This document shows, piece after piece, positions 37,395 through 45,757 of a stretch of DNA of 64,000 nt (positions are counted from its first letter, which is position 1; each line of letters opens with the position of its first letter). The DNA lies in NCBI GenBank assembly GCA_023284085.1, contig JAKVHY010000031.1, positions 16,045 to 80,044 on the forward strand, given 5' to 3'. The translations under genes and the position numbers were made by a program. The stretch is from Shewanella benthica. Lineage in GTDB: Bacteria; Pseudomonadota; Gammaproteobacteria; Enterobacterales; Shewanellaceae. The notes below the pieces were generated by a model that saw nothing but the letters and a program-made list of their open reading frames with translations, was not told the DNA's origin and searched no databases.

Positions 37395-38636
37395 TTGCGT
37401 ATTTTAGTCGTAGAGGACAGTAAAGTTGTGTCCCGTATTTTACAGCATCTTATTGCTCAGGAATTAGACTGCGAAGTCGATTTTGCAGTGGATATGGCGG
37501 CGGCAAAAATACTCTTAGAGCAGAAAGAATATTTTGTGGCGATCACAGACTTGAATCTGCCCGATGCCCAGGAAGGGGAAATTGTCAGGTTAGTGCTGTC
37601 GAAACAGACACCCTGTATCGTACTCACCGGAAGCATGGATTCAGAGCAGCGTAAGCGATTGTTGCAACTCGGCATTGTCGATTATATTTTAAAAGAAAAC
37701 CGCTTCAGTTATGAATATGTTGTCCGTTTAGTTCGCCGTCTTCAGCGTAATATAGACGTTAAAGTCCTGGTTGCCGATGACTCAGTGGTGAGCCGTAAGT
37801 TTGTCAGAAGTTTACTCGAGCAGCACCTCTATCAGGTCATCGAAGCCGATGATGGTCATTCAGCCTGGGAGATATTACAGAGCCAACCCGATGTACAGCT
37901 GCTTATCACCGACTACAATATGCCAGGCTTGGATGGTTTTGGTCTCATCTTGAAGGTCAGAGAGAAGTTCAGCCGGGAAGAGCTGGCTATTATCGGCCTG
38001 TCCAGTGATTCGGATGAGAGTTTGTCTGCACGATTTATTAAAAATGGTGCCAATGACTTTCTGCAGAAGCCCTTCGTTCATGAAGAGTTCCACTGCCGGG
38101 TGCTCAATACTCTGGACTCTTTGGATATGATCCGTAAATTGTGGGATCAGGCTAATTTGGATTATTTAACCTGTGTTTATAATCGCCGATATTTTTTCGG
38201 ACTCTTCGAAGAGCAAATGGAGCAGATTAAACAGAAGCAGGGAGCCCTGACGGTTGCTCTGCTGGATATCGATTTCTTTAAGAAGGTCAACGATACCTAT
38301 GGCCACGATGTGGGCGATGAAGTGTTAGTCGAATTTGCCGCTCGTTTGAAGCATTTTTTCGGTCAACATTTTACCGTAGCTCGATTCGGTGGCGAGGAGT
38401 TCACCGTTGCATTTAAAGGCCTTAATCAAGAGAAAGCCTTTGTCTTGATGGATAAGTTTCGCTCTCAACTGGAGATGAAACCAATCGTCACGTCGAAGGG
38501 GGATATGTTTATCACAGTCAGTACAGGCATTGCCGGGCTGGCAGATGATAGTCTGGATGGACTGATCAAAAGAGCCGATAAGGCCCTTTATGATGCCAAA
38601 GAGTCTGGTCGAAACTTAGTGTGTATCGAAGCCTAA
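37395..38636 (+). CDS. Response regulator with two REC domains and a GGDEF domain
   Basis: The 413-residue protein has REC1 (about residues 1-115, with VVEDSKVVSR and a phospho-acceptor in ITDLNLPD), REC2 (about 122-240, VADDSVVSR, ITDYNMPGLDGFG and LQKPF) and a GGDEF domain (about 255-413). The active loop reads ARFGGEEF, so diguanylate cyclase activity is expected. The RxxD inhibitory site five residues before GGEEF is absent (GQHF there). The start is TTG 37395 with AGGAGA five bases upstream. REC1 lacks the usual KP pair (LKEN), so it may be a non-canonical receiver. Confidence 0.9.
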   Translation: MRILVVEDSKVVSRILQHLIAQELDCEVDFAVDMAAAKILLEQKEYFVAITDLNLPDAQEGEIVRLVLSKQTPCIVLTGSMDSEQRKRLLQLGIVDYILKENRFSYEYVVRLVRRLQRNIDVKVLVADDSVVSRKFVRSLLEQHLYQVIEADDGHSAWEILQSQPDVQLLITDYNMPGLDGFGLILKVREKFSREELAIIGLSSDSDESLSARFIKNGANDFLQKPFVHEEFHCRVLNTLDSLDMIRKLWDQANLDYLTCVYNRRYFFGLFEEQMEQIKQKQGALTVALLDIDFFKKVNDTYGHDVGDEVLVEFAARLKHFFGQHFTVARFGGEEFTVAFKGLNQEKAFVLMDKFRSQLEMKPIVTSKGDMFITVSTGIAGLADDSLDGLIKRADKALYDAKESGRNLVCIEA

Positions 38637-38664
38637 GCTCGCCTTCGCTTGAAACCTGATGGCG

Positions 38665-39141
38665 TTAATCTTCGGCTTGAATCTGGCCCACCAGTAACAC
38701 AGGAGCGGCATCGAGTTCCTGAGCATCCATCATAGAGGCGATACGCTCTACGGATGACAGCAGTTGACTCTGCTCCCATCCTTCGAGATTTTGATAACGG
38801 GTAATAAAATGCTCTTGGAGGGGCTTGGGGGCGCTGCTCAGTAATGCTTGTCCAGCTTCACTCAATGACAGATGAACTTTGCGCTTATCAGTTTTACTAC
38901 GAGTTCTGATCACCAATTTACGGCTTTCGAGTCTATCGATAATCGTGGTCACAGTGGCAGGACTCAGGGCAACTTCTTGGGCTATCTCTTTGACGAGAGG
39001 TGCGTCCAACTGGGCAATGTTTTGCATGACCATGAGTTGAGGACCGGTTAACCCCGATTGCTTATTCAGCTGACGGGAATGTATATCGATGGCCCGAATA
39101 ACCCGGCGCAGTGAAATCAATAGTTGTTCGTACTTTTCCAT
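38665..39141 (-). CDS. MarR-family transcriptional regulator
   Basis: The 158-residue protein is a winged-helix MarR regulator: recognition helix in VALSPATVTTIIDRLESRKLV and wing in RTRSKTDKRKVHLSLSEAG. I use ATG 39141 (MEKYEQLLIS), with GGGGAGGAT directly upstream; the longer frame to 39192 lacks support. It is separated by a terminator from the upstream porin gene and could respond to a small ligand, possibly an osmolyte or its precursor given its position, which is inference. Confidence 0.88.
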   Translation of the reverse strand: MEKYEQLLISLRRVIRAIDIHSRQLNKQSGLTGPQLMVMQNIAQLDAPLVKEIAQEVALSPATVTTIIDRLESRKLVIRTRSKTDKRKVHLSLSEAGQALLSSAPKPLQEHFITRYQNLEGWEQSQLLSSVERIASMMDAQELDAAPVLLVGQIQAED

Positions 39142-39197
39142 AATCCTCCCCTCATTTTTGAGCACAATAACAGAATTCTTAGTGGGACTCACGCAAC

Positions 39198-39233
39198 AAA
39201 AATGCAGAATAACGTTTAGGCGCTATTCTGCAT
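39198..39233 (-). terminator. Terminator after the TorF-like porin gene
   Basis: On the minus strand ATGCAGAATAGCG pairs with CGTTATTCTGCAT (one G-U pair), followed by TTTTTG. It separates the bet-associated genes from the MarR gene. Confidence 0.8.
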
Positions 39234-39259
39234 GTTTTATGGACTAACTAACGGTCAAT

Positions 39260-39967
39260 TTAGAAACCAAAGGTTCGTGCTACAGACAATACCGCGCGGG
39301 TATCGCTGGTATCTGTGTTCATGCTGGTGTCTTCTACCGCGAGATTAAAGTCGAAACCTTTCCAGCTTGTCATATACTCGGCACGGTAATGGTTGTAGGC
39401 CTTATCTCCATCCCATGCCCATTTGTCTTCATCTAAAGAGGTTGAGCGATCGAAAACGATGCGAATGTCATGACCTTCGGCAATCGTAAACGTATGCGCC
39501 GCCATCATGATGTAATGGCCTGCATCGACACCAAAATAATCCCATGAATACCAGAAGTTAAGTTCACTCTGTCCGATTGATGAAGCATAACCAAACTTAG
39601 TGTATAGCTCAGGGTATTGGTATTCATCTGATCCCGAGTCACCATGATAGGTGTAATAAGCGATACCGGCATCCAGAGACACCCTCTGTGTTAGCTGGAA
39701 GAACTTGCCGCCATAGAAATCTAACTCTAACCAGGTATCGTCACCCGAGCCAAAGTCGACATTTGAGGCCCAAGTGCCCACATACCAACCCGAATCTGCA
39801 GCATAGTCCAGGCTCGCCTGTATTGCTGGGCTATTATCTGTTTGGCTCACACCGTTGAAGGTATAATCAGATACCGCGGTGACGGTCGAGCTTACACCTG
39901 CCATTGCCGTTGTAGGTAGCGCGATTAATCCCAGTAATGCCAGATTTTTTATTGTATTGTTCATCAT
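39260..39967 (-). CDS. TorF-family putative outer-membrane porin
   Basis: The 235-residue product has a cleavable signal peptide (MMNNTIKNLALLGLIALPTTAMAG) and a beta-barrel of alternating strands ending in ARTFGF, with the family opening SSTVTAVSDYTFNGVSQTDNSPAIQ. This matches the TorF/TIGR02001 type. Its strands include LELDFYGGKFF and FGYASSIGQSELNFWYSW. It sits 25 bases downstream of the BCCT carrier and is likely co-transcribed; a role in passing choline or betaine over the outer membrane is a guess from context. Confidence 0.85.
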   Translation of the reverse strand: MMNNTIKNLALLGLIALPTTAMAGVSSTVTAVSDYTFNGVSQTDNSPAIQASLDYAADSGWYVGTWASNVDFGSGDDTWLELDFYGGKFFQLTQRVSLDAGIAYYTYHGDSGSDEYQYPELYTKFGYASSIGQSELNFWYSWDYFGVDAGHYIMMAAHTFTIAEGHDIRIVFDRSTSLDEDKWAWDGDKAYNHYRAEYMTSWKGFDFNLAVEDTSMNTDTSDTRAVLSVARTFGF

Positions 39968-39992
39968 CTTCTCTTTGTTTTATTTCAGCTTA

Positions 39993-41210
39993 TTAATTAG
40001 CTAATTCAATTTTAGTAAAATCAATCTTGTTTTCTTTAGGTGAGTGCTCGATGGTCGCCACTTGCTTATATTTCTTCGCTAAAATATAACCGAAGCAACC
40101 TAAAATCAGGCCGATAGCTACCGCACCTACCCACTGTATTTGCAAGAAATCCAGTTGGAACAGCAAGGTTAATCCACTCATTAGCACTATGTTGCCAATG
40201 ATGTACTTAGTCTTACCGAAACGCTGCACGGTTAAGTTTAAATTGTCTGTATAGAGTCGGATGAGCGAATCCAGTGAATTGACTACAAACGTGATACCTA
40301 CCATGACCATGGCTAAGTTATAAAAACCTGTGGTCGCGATTTCGTTGGCGCTGTAGTAATAAAGCACAGTGAACCAAACAGCGATGGGGATAGATGGGAA
40401 CACCATCATGGCAATCAGCACTTGATAGGTCTTCATACCACCCACGAAACGAGAGGTAAATTGACCAATCATGATGCTCCAGGCAAACCACCAAAACAGG
40501 TAGAATTCATGGTAATCATTCATCGGTAATACAAAGTGATGTAGGTTGCCGAAGTAATCGCCGATCATGGCGAAGGTGGTGACAAACTCGCCGACACCGG
40601 AGCCGTCCGATAAGAAAGCGCCAGCCCACATGATCACGATCAAGCCTAAGAACATCCAGGTGCTGGCTAAGCTCAGGGTGCGGACGTAACGAATACTGGT
40701 ACTGGAATAAACCGCTGTGGCAATCACGGCAAAGACAATCAGATAGAAGCTGCTGACAATAGTCTCACCGTCGCCCATCCCCGGCAGATACCAAGGTAGA
40801 TTAGTGAGCAAGAGGTATGCGGTGAAGGCACAGGTACCGATAATGACCAGGTTATTGATAAACTTAATCAGCGGGATTTCAAAGAATTTAACTCTCGGCT
40901 CTATCACACAGAAATAGAAGCAAGTTAAGAAGTAAAATGCCCAGATCAGAAATGCCCAGAAGCCAAACTCTATGGCCAAAGGATTGCTAAAACCGTATTC
41001 AGGGCTAGCAGCCACATCTGCATATCCGGCAAACTCGGTGAGCGGGAACATGATGAGTCCCACGTCGAGCCCAGAGGTGAACAGTATGGCGATAAAGGTG
41101 AAAGTGCGAACGGGGGTGACACCGATACATTCCACATTACCCCAACGGTAAATCACAAAGGCGATAGCGGCGAAGGTAAATAATAGCCCGATAGTAAGCC
41201 AGGTTGTCAT
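39993..41210 (-). CDS. Compact BCCT-family (betaine/choline) transporter
   Basis: The 405-residue protein has about 11 membrane segments and the BCCT substrate-site helix: YLFWWFAWSIMIGQFTSRF, with Trp-Trp-x-x-Trp as in BetP (W373, W374, W377). Most BCCT carriers exceed 500 residues; this one lacks long cytoplasmic tails. The glycine-rich helix that reads GMGIG in BetP and GMGID in choline-specific BetT reads GLDVG here. It lies downstream of betIBA (about 240 bases after betA) and is expected to import choline or betaine. Confidence 0.85.
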   Translation of the reverse strand: MTTWLTIGLLFTFAAIAFVIYRWGNVECIGVTPVRTFTFIAILFTSGLDVGLIMFPLTEFAGYADVAASPEYGFSNPLAIEFGFWAFLIWAFYFLTCFYFCVIEPRVKFFEIPLIKFINNLVIIGTCAFTAYLLLTNLPWYLPGMGDGETIVSSFYLIVFAVIATAVYSSTSIRYVRTLSLASTWMFLGLIVIMWAGAFLSDGSGVGEFVTTFAMIGDYFGNLHHFVLPMNDYHEFYLFWWFAWSIMIGQFTSRFVGGMKTYQVLIAMMVFPSIPIAVWFTVLYYYSANEIATTGFYNLAMVMVGITFVVNSLDSLIRLYTDNLNLTVQRFGKTKYIIGNIVLMSGLTLLFQLDFLQIQWVGAVAIGLILGCFGYILAKKYKQVATIEHSPKENKIDFTKIELAN

Positions 41211-41451
41211 TATTGAGTCCTCGCCTTAATATTATGATAAAACATAGGTTTAGTTCCTTATTTTTATTCTAAATGTGCCAAGGAACAAGGTTTTAAACTC
41301 GTAAGAATCCCTCAAGCCTTAAACATCGATGCGACAAAATTTAAGGATTGATAAATTGAACTTGGCGTTAATAGGGCCATTTAGCCGTTACGGCTCAGGT
41401 TGACCTTACTACCTGGTCTCTTCATTTCTCGGGTTAACGAGTCATCAGAGG

Positions 41452-43152
41452 TTATCTTTTTGGGGCCCCTAATCTCTGTGTCTGTTGCCAATCACTGGCT
41501 AAAGTGACGGGTGCCGTACTGGCTGTCAGAGGTACATTGCCCAAAATAAGGTCGGCAGCGCGTTCGGCCACCATGATTGTCGGTGAGTTAAGGTTGCCAT
41601 TGGGAATGGTGGGGAAAATCGATGAATCAACCACTCTAAGCCCTTGGATGCCGTGTACTCTGGTTTCTGAGTCCACTACAGCCATAGCATCTTCGCCCAT
41701 CTTGCATGAACAGGAGGGGTGGTAAGCACTCTCGACCGAGCTTCTGACGAAGGTATCGATCTCTTCATCGGTTTGAACGCCAGTTCCCGGTTGGATCTCT
41801 TCGCCACGGTACTCATCGAGCCCTGGCTGATTAATGATCTCTCGGGTTAAACGTACACAAGCGCGAAAGCCCTCAATATCATCTTGATGAGAGAGGTAAT
41901 TAAATTGAATACTCGGGGCCGCATGGGGATCGCTGGATACGACCTTGACTGCGCCGCGACTCTTTGGCTTGTTATGCCCTATGTGGACCTGGAATCCATG
42001 CCCCGCGAAGGCCTCTTTACCGTCATAACGCATGGCAGCAGGCAGGAAGTGGTATTGCAGATCGGGCCACTCAAGTCCTGGTTTGGAGCGAATAAAGCCA
42101 CAAGACTCGAAATGATTGGTCGCGCCTAAGCCTGATTTGTTTAAGATCCAGCGGGTACCGATAAACAGCTTATTCAGTGGATCGAGTTTACCATTGAGCG
42201 AAATGGGTTTAAGGCACTTAAATTGAAAGTAGAACTCGAGATGATCTTGTAGATTTTCGCCCACACCAGGTAATTCATGTACCAGATCGATACCTGCTTT
42301 GGCCAAAGTATCGGCCTCACCAATGCCAGATAACTGCAAAATGTGTGGCGAGCCGATGGAGCCAGCGCTCAGCACCACTTCCTTGTTGCACTCGATATCG
42401 GTAATCTTGCCCTTGCGCTCATAACGAACACCGACCGCTTTTTTACCCTGGAATAACACCTTGTGTACCAAGGCATGGGTTATCACTGTCAGGTTACTGC
42501 GTTTCATCGCAGGTCTCAGGTATGCATTGGCCGTCGACCAACGTACGCCATTCTTGATGGTCATATGCATAGGGCCAAAGCCCTCTTGCTGGGCACCGTT
42601 ATAATCCGCGGTTGCCAAATATCCGGCATCGACACCGGCATCGACGAAGGCCTGATATAAGGGGTTCTTCATATTGTTGCCGTTATTGATCGCCAGAGGT
42701 CCCGCATCTCCACGGTAGTCATCAGCGCCAAAGGCCCAGGTTTCGGCTTTCTTGAAGTAGGGCAGGCAATGGGCATAATCCCAATCTTTTGCGCCGCTTT
42801 GCTGCCACTCATCGAAATCTCGAGCATGGCCTCTCACATAGACCATGCCATTGATAGAGGAGGAGCCGCCTAATACTTTTCCCCGTGGGCAATGCATACG
42901 GCGATTGTCCAGATGAGGCTCGGCCTCAGTCTCAAACTGCCATGCGTACTTGGCGCTGTTCATCGGGATCGACAGGGCTGTCGGCATCTGGATGAAGATG
43001 CTTCTATCACTGCCACCAGTCTCTAATAAGAGTACCTTGTTCGCCGGGTCTGCCGACAGTCGGTTGGCTAATACACAACCTGCACTGCCAGCGCCAACTA
43101 TGATGTAATCGTACTCGGATTGTTTTTGTGTCTGGGTATTTGTCATATTCAT
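41452..43152 (-). CDS. betA: Choline dehydrogenase
   Basis: A GMC-family flavoenzyme, 566 residues, that oxidises choline to betaine aldehyde (and can go on to betaine). The FAD motif YIIVGAGSAGCVLANRL is at the N-terminus, the GMC signature is in GKVLGGSSSINGMVYVRGH, and the catalytic histidine region is SAYHPSCSCKMG. The Ser-Thr-Ala-Pro-rich tail is short. It follows betB by three bases in the betIBA order. ATG 43152 is used; a second in-frame ATG lies two codons later. Confidence 0.96.
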   Translation of the reverse strand: MNMTNTQTQKQSEYDYIIVGAGSAGCVLANRLSADPANKVLLLETGGSDRSIFIQMPTALSIPMNSAKYAWQFETEAEPHLDNRRMHCPRGKVLGGSSSINGMVYVRGHARDFDEWQQSGAKDWDYAHCLPYFKKAETWAFGADDYRGDAGPLAINNGNNMKNPLYQAFVDAGVDAGYLATADYNGAQQEGFGPMHMTIKNGVRWSTANAYLRPAMKRSNLTVITHALVHKVLFQGKKAVGVRYERKGKITDIECNKEVVLSAGSIGSPHILQLSGIGEADTLAKAGIDLVHELPGVGENLQDHLEFYFQFKCLKPISLNGKLDPLNKLFIGTRWILNKSGLGATNHFESCGFIRSKPGLEWPDLQYHFLPAAMRYDGKEAFAGHGFQVHIGHNKPKSRGAVKVVSSDPHAAPSIQFNYLSHQDDIEGFRACVRLTREIINQPGLDEYRGEEIQPGTGVQTDEEIDTFVRSSVESAYHPSCSCKMGEDAMAVVDSETRVHGIQGLRVVDSSIFPTIPNGNLNSPTIMVAERAADLILGNVPLTASTAPVTLASDWQQTQRLGAPKR

Positions 43153-43155
43153 GTC

Positions 43156-44619
43156 TTAAAACGGGCTTTCCAGTGGCTGCATACCGACATACACAGCTTT
43201 AATTTGAGTATAGGCTTTCAAGGTCTCGCTGCCGTTTTCACGGCCAATGCCTGACATCTTGTATCCACCGACGGGCATCTCAGCTGGAGAGGCGCCATAG
43301 GCATTTATCCAGCAGATCCCCGCCTCTAGTTGATGGATCACGCGATGAGCGCGGGTAATGTCTTGAGTAAAGACACCGGCGGCTAAGCCTAAACGGGTAT
43401 CGTTAGCGCGCCTGATCACTTCATCTTCATCGGTAAAGGTCAGTACCGACATCACAGGGCCGAAAATCTCCTCTTTACTCAGGGTCATCTCATCGGTGCA
43501 CTGGGTAAAGATGGTGGGGGCGACGAAGAAGCCATTAGGGGCATTCTCTGGTCGTAAGGCATGGCCGCCTGTAAGCAGGTGTGCGCCTTCTGCCTTGCCT
43601 ATCTCGATATACTCGAGCACTTTTGCTTGGTGGTCTTTTGAAATGAGTGCGCCAAAGTTGGTGGCCGGATTCATAGGATCGCCGCAAACTATATTCTGCT
43701 GTGTGCGCTCAAGCAGTTTCTCGATAAAGCTTGGGTAAATGTCCTCCTGGACAAACACCCGGGTGCCGTTGGTACAGACTTCACCTTGAGTGTAGAAGTT
43801 ACCTAACATGGCCGCAGATACCGCATTGTCGACATCAGCATCGTTGAAGATGATCAGAGGTGACTTGCCGCCTAGCTCCATGGTCACTTGCTTCAGTGAG
43901 CCCGCTGCCGCGGCCATCACTTTTTTACCTGTACCGACTTCTCCGGTGAAGGATACCTTGGCGATATCCTCATGGGTCGTCAGCCAAGCACCGACGCGGC
44001 CATCCCCCTGAACGACGTTAAACACGCCATCGGGTATGCCTGCCTGAGTGAAGACTTCAGCCAGCTTAATTGCCCCACGGGGCGTCTCTTCAGACGGCTT
44101 AAAAATCATCACGTTACCGCAGGCCAGTGCCGGTGCTGATTTCCAGCAAGCTATCTGCAAAGGATAGTTCCATGCGCCAATACCGGCACAGATCCCTAAA
44201 GGTTCCCGGCGGGTGTAATAGAAATCTTCGCCAACTTGCTGTTGATTACCTTCGATACTTGGCGCTAATCCCGCAAAAAACTCGATGGAGTCGGCTCCTG
44301 TCACTACGTCGACTACAGAGGCTTCCTGCCAAGGCTTACCTGTATCTTGTACTTCGATTGCAGCAAGTCCGTCATTGCGCTCTCGCAGAATCGCCACGGC
44401 CTTTAATAGAATGCGGCTACGTTCCATCGGGGTCATCTTTGACCAGATGGCAAAACCTGTCTTGGCACTTTCTATGGCGGCTTGTTGAATTTTTTCATCA
44501 GCGACTTCGACTAAGTAGCTGACTTCTCCGGTCGCCGGATTAATGACTTCGAAGGTTTCACCTGTGTCATTGGAGAGAGATTGTCCGTGGACATAATTTT
44601 GATAAACGACTAATGACAT
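43156..44619 (-). CDS. betB: Betaine aldehyde dehydrogenase
   Basis: NAD(P)+-dependent aldehyde dehydrogenase, 487 residues, that converts betaine aldehyde to glycine betaine, the osmoprotectant. The catalytic glutamate (VTMELGGKSPLIIF) and cysteine (FYTQGEVCTNGTRVFV) motifs fit BetB, as does WNYPLQIACWKSAPALACGN. The end PVGGYKMSGIGRENG is typical. It overlaps betI by 10 bases. Confidence 0.96.
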   Translation of the reverse strand: MSLVVYQNYVHGQSLSNDTGETFEVINPATGEVSYLVEVADEKIQQAAIESAKTGFAIWSKMTPMERSRILLKAVAILRERNDGLAAIEVQDTGKPWQEASVVDVVTGADSIEFFAGLAPSIEGNQQQVGEDFYYTRREPLGICAGIGAWNYPLQIACWKSAPALACGNVMIFKPSEETPRGAIKLAEVFTQAGIPDGVFNVVQGDGRVGAWLTTHEDIAKVSFTGEVGTGKKVMAAAAGSLKQVTMELGGKSPLIIFNDADVDNAVSAAMLGNFYTQGEVCTNGTRVFVQEDIYPSFIEKLLERTQQNIVCGDPMNPATNFGALISKDHQAKVLEYIEIGKAEGAHLLTGGHALRPENAPNGFFVAPTIFTQCTDEMTLSKEEIFGPVMSVLTFTDEDEVIRRANDTRLGLAAGVFTQDITRAHRVIHQLEAGICWINAYGASPAEMPVGGYKMSGIGRENGSETLKAYTQIKAVYVGMQPLESPF

Positions 44620-45215
44620 TGATGTTCTCCATACTGGATGATCACAGCCTCAATAAAGGCTTTACATAATAATTGGGCTTGCTCGAATTCTTTCTCGGGG
44701 GATGCGCTCAATGCGCTGCGTAGCCAAAACCCGTCAATCATGGCCGCGGTCTGTTTTGAGGCGGTTATTGCCTCAGACTCAGGAAGTAATTGCTTAAAAG
44801 AAAACAGTAAGTTGCTATATAGGCGTTGGCTGTTGATGTGTTGCAGCCGGGCCAAACCTGGCTCGTGCACCGCCTGAGACCAGAAGCTTAACCAGGTCTT
44901 AGTGGCCGGGGTCGAACGTTGAAACTCGGTAAAGTTGGCTTCGACAATCATCAACAGACGTTCGATTGATGTCAGGATTTTACCCGAGGTGCGACTCAAC
45001 AAAGCCTGTTTTAGCTCGTCGAGAAGATGCTTAAGTGTCGCTTCAATCAGACCCTGTTTACCACCAAAATAGTGACTGATTAGCCCGGATGATGTACCGG
45101 CTAAATCGCTAATGGTATTAATTGTGGTGTGGTGTAAACCATGACGTTCAACTGAGATCAAAGTTGCGTCGATTAGCTGCTGTTGTCTCACAGCTTTCAT
45201 TGGCGGCCTGGGCAT
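44610..45215 (-). CDS. betI: TetR-family transcriptional repressor BetI
   Basis: The 201-residue repressor begins like BetI (MPRPPMKAVRQQQLIDATL) and has the helix-turn-helix IS-DLAGTSSGLISHYFGGKQGLIEATLKHLL. In E. coli BetI responds to choline and represses the bet genes. A perfect 20-bp palindrome 30 bases upstream is its likely operator. It is the first gene of betI-betB-betA and its stop overlaps betB. Confidence 0.93.
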   Translation of the reverse strand: MPRPPMKAVRQQQLIDATLISVERHGLHHTTINTISDLAGTSSGLISHYFGGKQGLIEATLKHLLDELKQALLSRTSGKILTSIERLLMIVEANFTEFQRSTPATKTWLSFWSQAVHEPGLARLQHINSQRLYSNLLFSFKQLLPESEAITASKQTAAMIDGFWLRSALSASPEKEFEQAQLLCKAFIEAVIIQYGEHQCH

Positions 45216-45244
45216 AAAAAAGCAAATTCCCGTGTTTTAACTTG

Positions 45245-45264
45245 TTAATTGAACGTTCAATTAA
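45245..45264. promoter_or_regulatory. BetI-type operator (perfect palindrome)
   Basis: TTAATTGAAC-GTTCAATTAA is a perfect 20-bp inverted repeat lying 30 bases upstream of betI. Its core ATTGAACGTTCAAT resembles the dyad of the E. coli bet operator. The position fits autoregulation by BetI. Confidence 0.8.
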
Positions 45265-45599
45265 TTACAACTCTAATGGTTAGAGCTGTAACTATCAAAT
45301 TTAATTCCAAAGTGGGAACTCAGTCACAGATTTTTTCCGGCTTTACTATAAGCGCAGTCGTTGTTGTAAGGCGTTGTTTATTATTGAGTAAACACAATGT
45401 TGAATCTGAAGGGTTTATCTAGGAAAATATTTTGATATTTTATCTGAAATTAGTTTCAACCCTAACTTTCGTAGTGCTTTAGCTTTAAATTTAGTCGATT
45501 AAAATATCGGAGCAGAGTTTAATTTCTTTTGCAGGTCAGTGTTTTTATTGGAATGAATAGGTAATTTCAGAGTCAGAGTTTCTACAACATACGACATCG
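45265..45599. other. AT-rich spacer upstream of betI, no gene seen
   Basis: About 330 bases with no credible frame. It should hold the betI promoter region. I see no further structure. Confidence 0.5.
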
Positions 45600-45627
45600 A
45601 AAAAGAGCACCAAAGTCGGTGCTCTTT
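45600..45627 (-). terminator. Terminator downstream of the DUF5916-type gene
   Basis: Stem AAAGAGCACC / GGTGCTCTTT with a 6-base loop. On the minus strand it is followed by TTTTT. It is about 130 bases beyond the stop of the gene at 45758. Confidence 0.75.
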
Positions 45628-45676
45628 AGCAAAAAAAGCAGCTCGCTTACTCGACTTAGTCACAATTGATCCATCA

Positions 45677-45711
45677 GTCGTAAGTCGTAAGCCGTAAGTT
45701 ATAAGCCATAA
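45677..45711. repeat. Five 7-bp tandem repeats
   Basis: GTCGTAA, GTCGTAA, GCCGTAA, GTTATAA, GCCATAA in succession. They lie next to an IS-end-like sequence. Confidence 0.8.
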
Positions 45712-45719
45712 GTTTGAGG

Positions 45720-45741
45720 TGACCCCCTAAAAGTGGACACC
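45720..45741. mobile_element. Solo end resembling an IS3-family terminal inverted repeat
   Basis: TGACCCCCTAAAAGTGGAC followed by ACC resembles the ends of many IS3-family elements (TGACC...CCCAAAAGTGGACA type). I found no partner end or transposase in this window, so it would be a remnant or a chance match. Confidence 0.35.
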
Positions 45742-45757
45742 TTATATAAGCGATAAG

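Noticed and set aside
37204..37407. 67-codon frame before the REC-REC-GGDEF gene
   Set aside because: It overlaps the next gene's start in another frame and has no family features.
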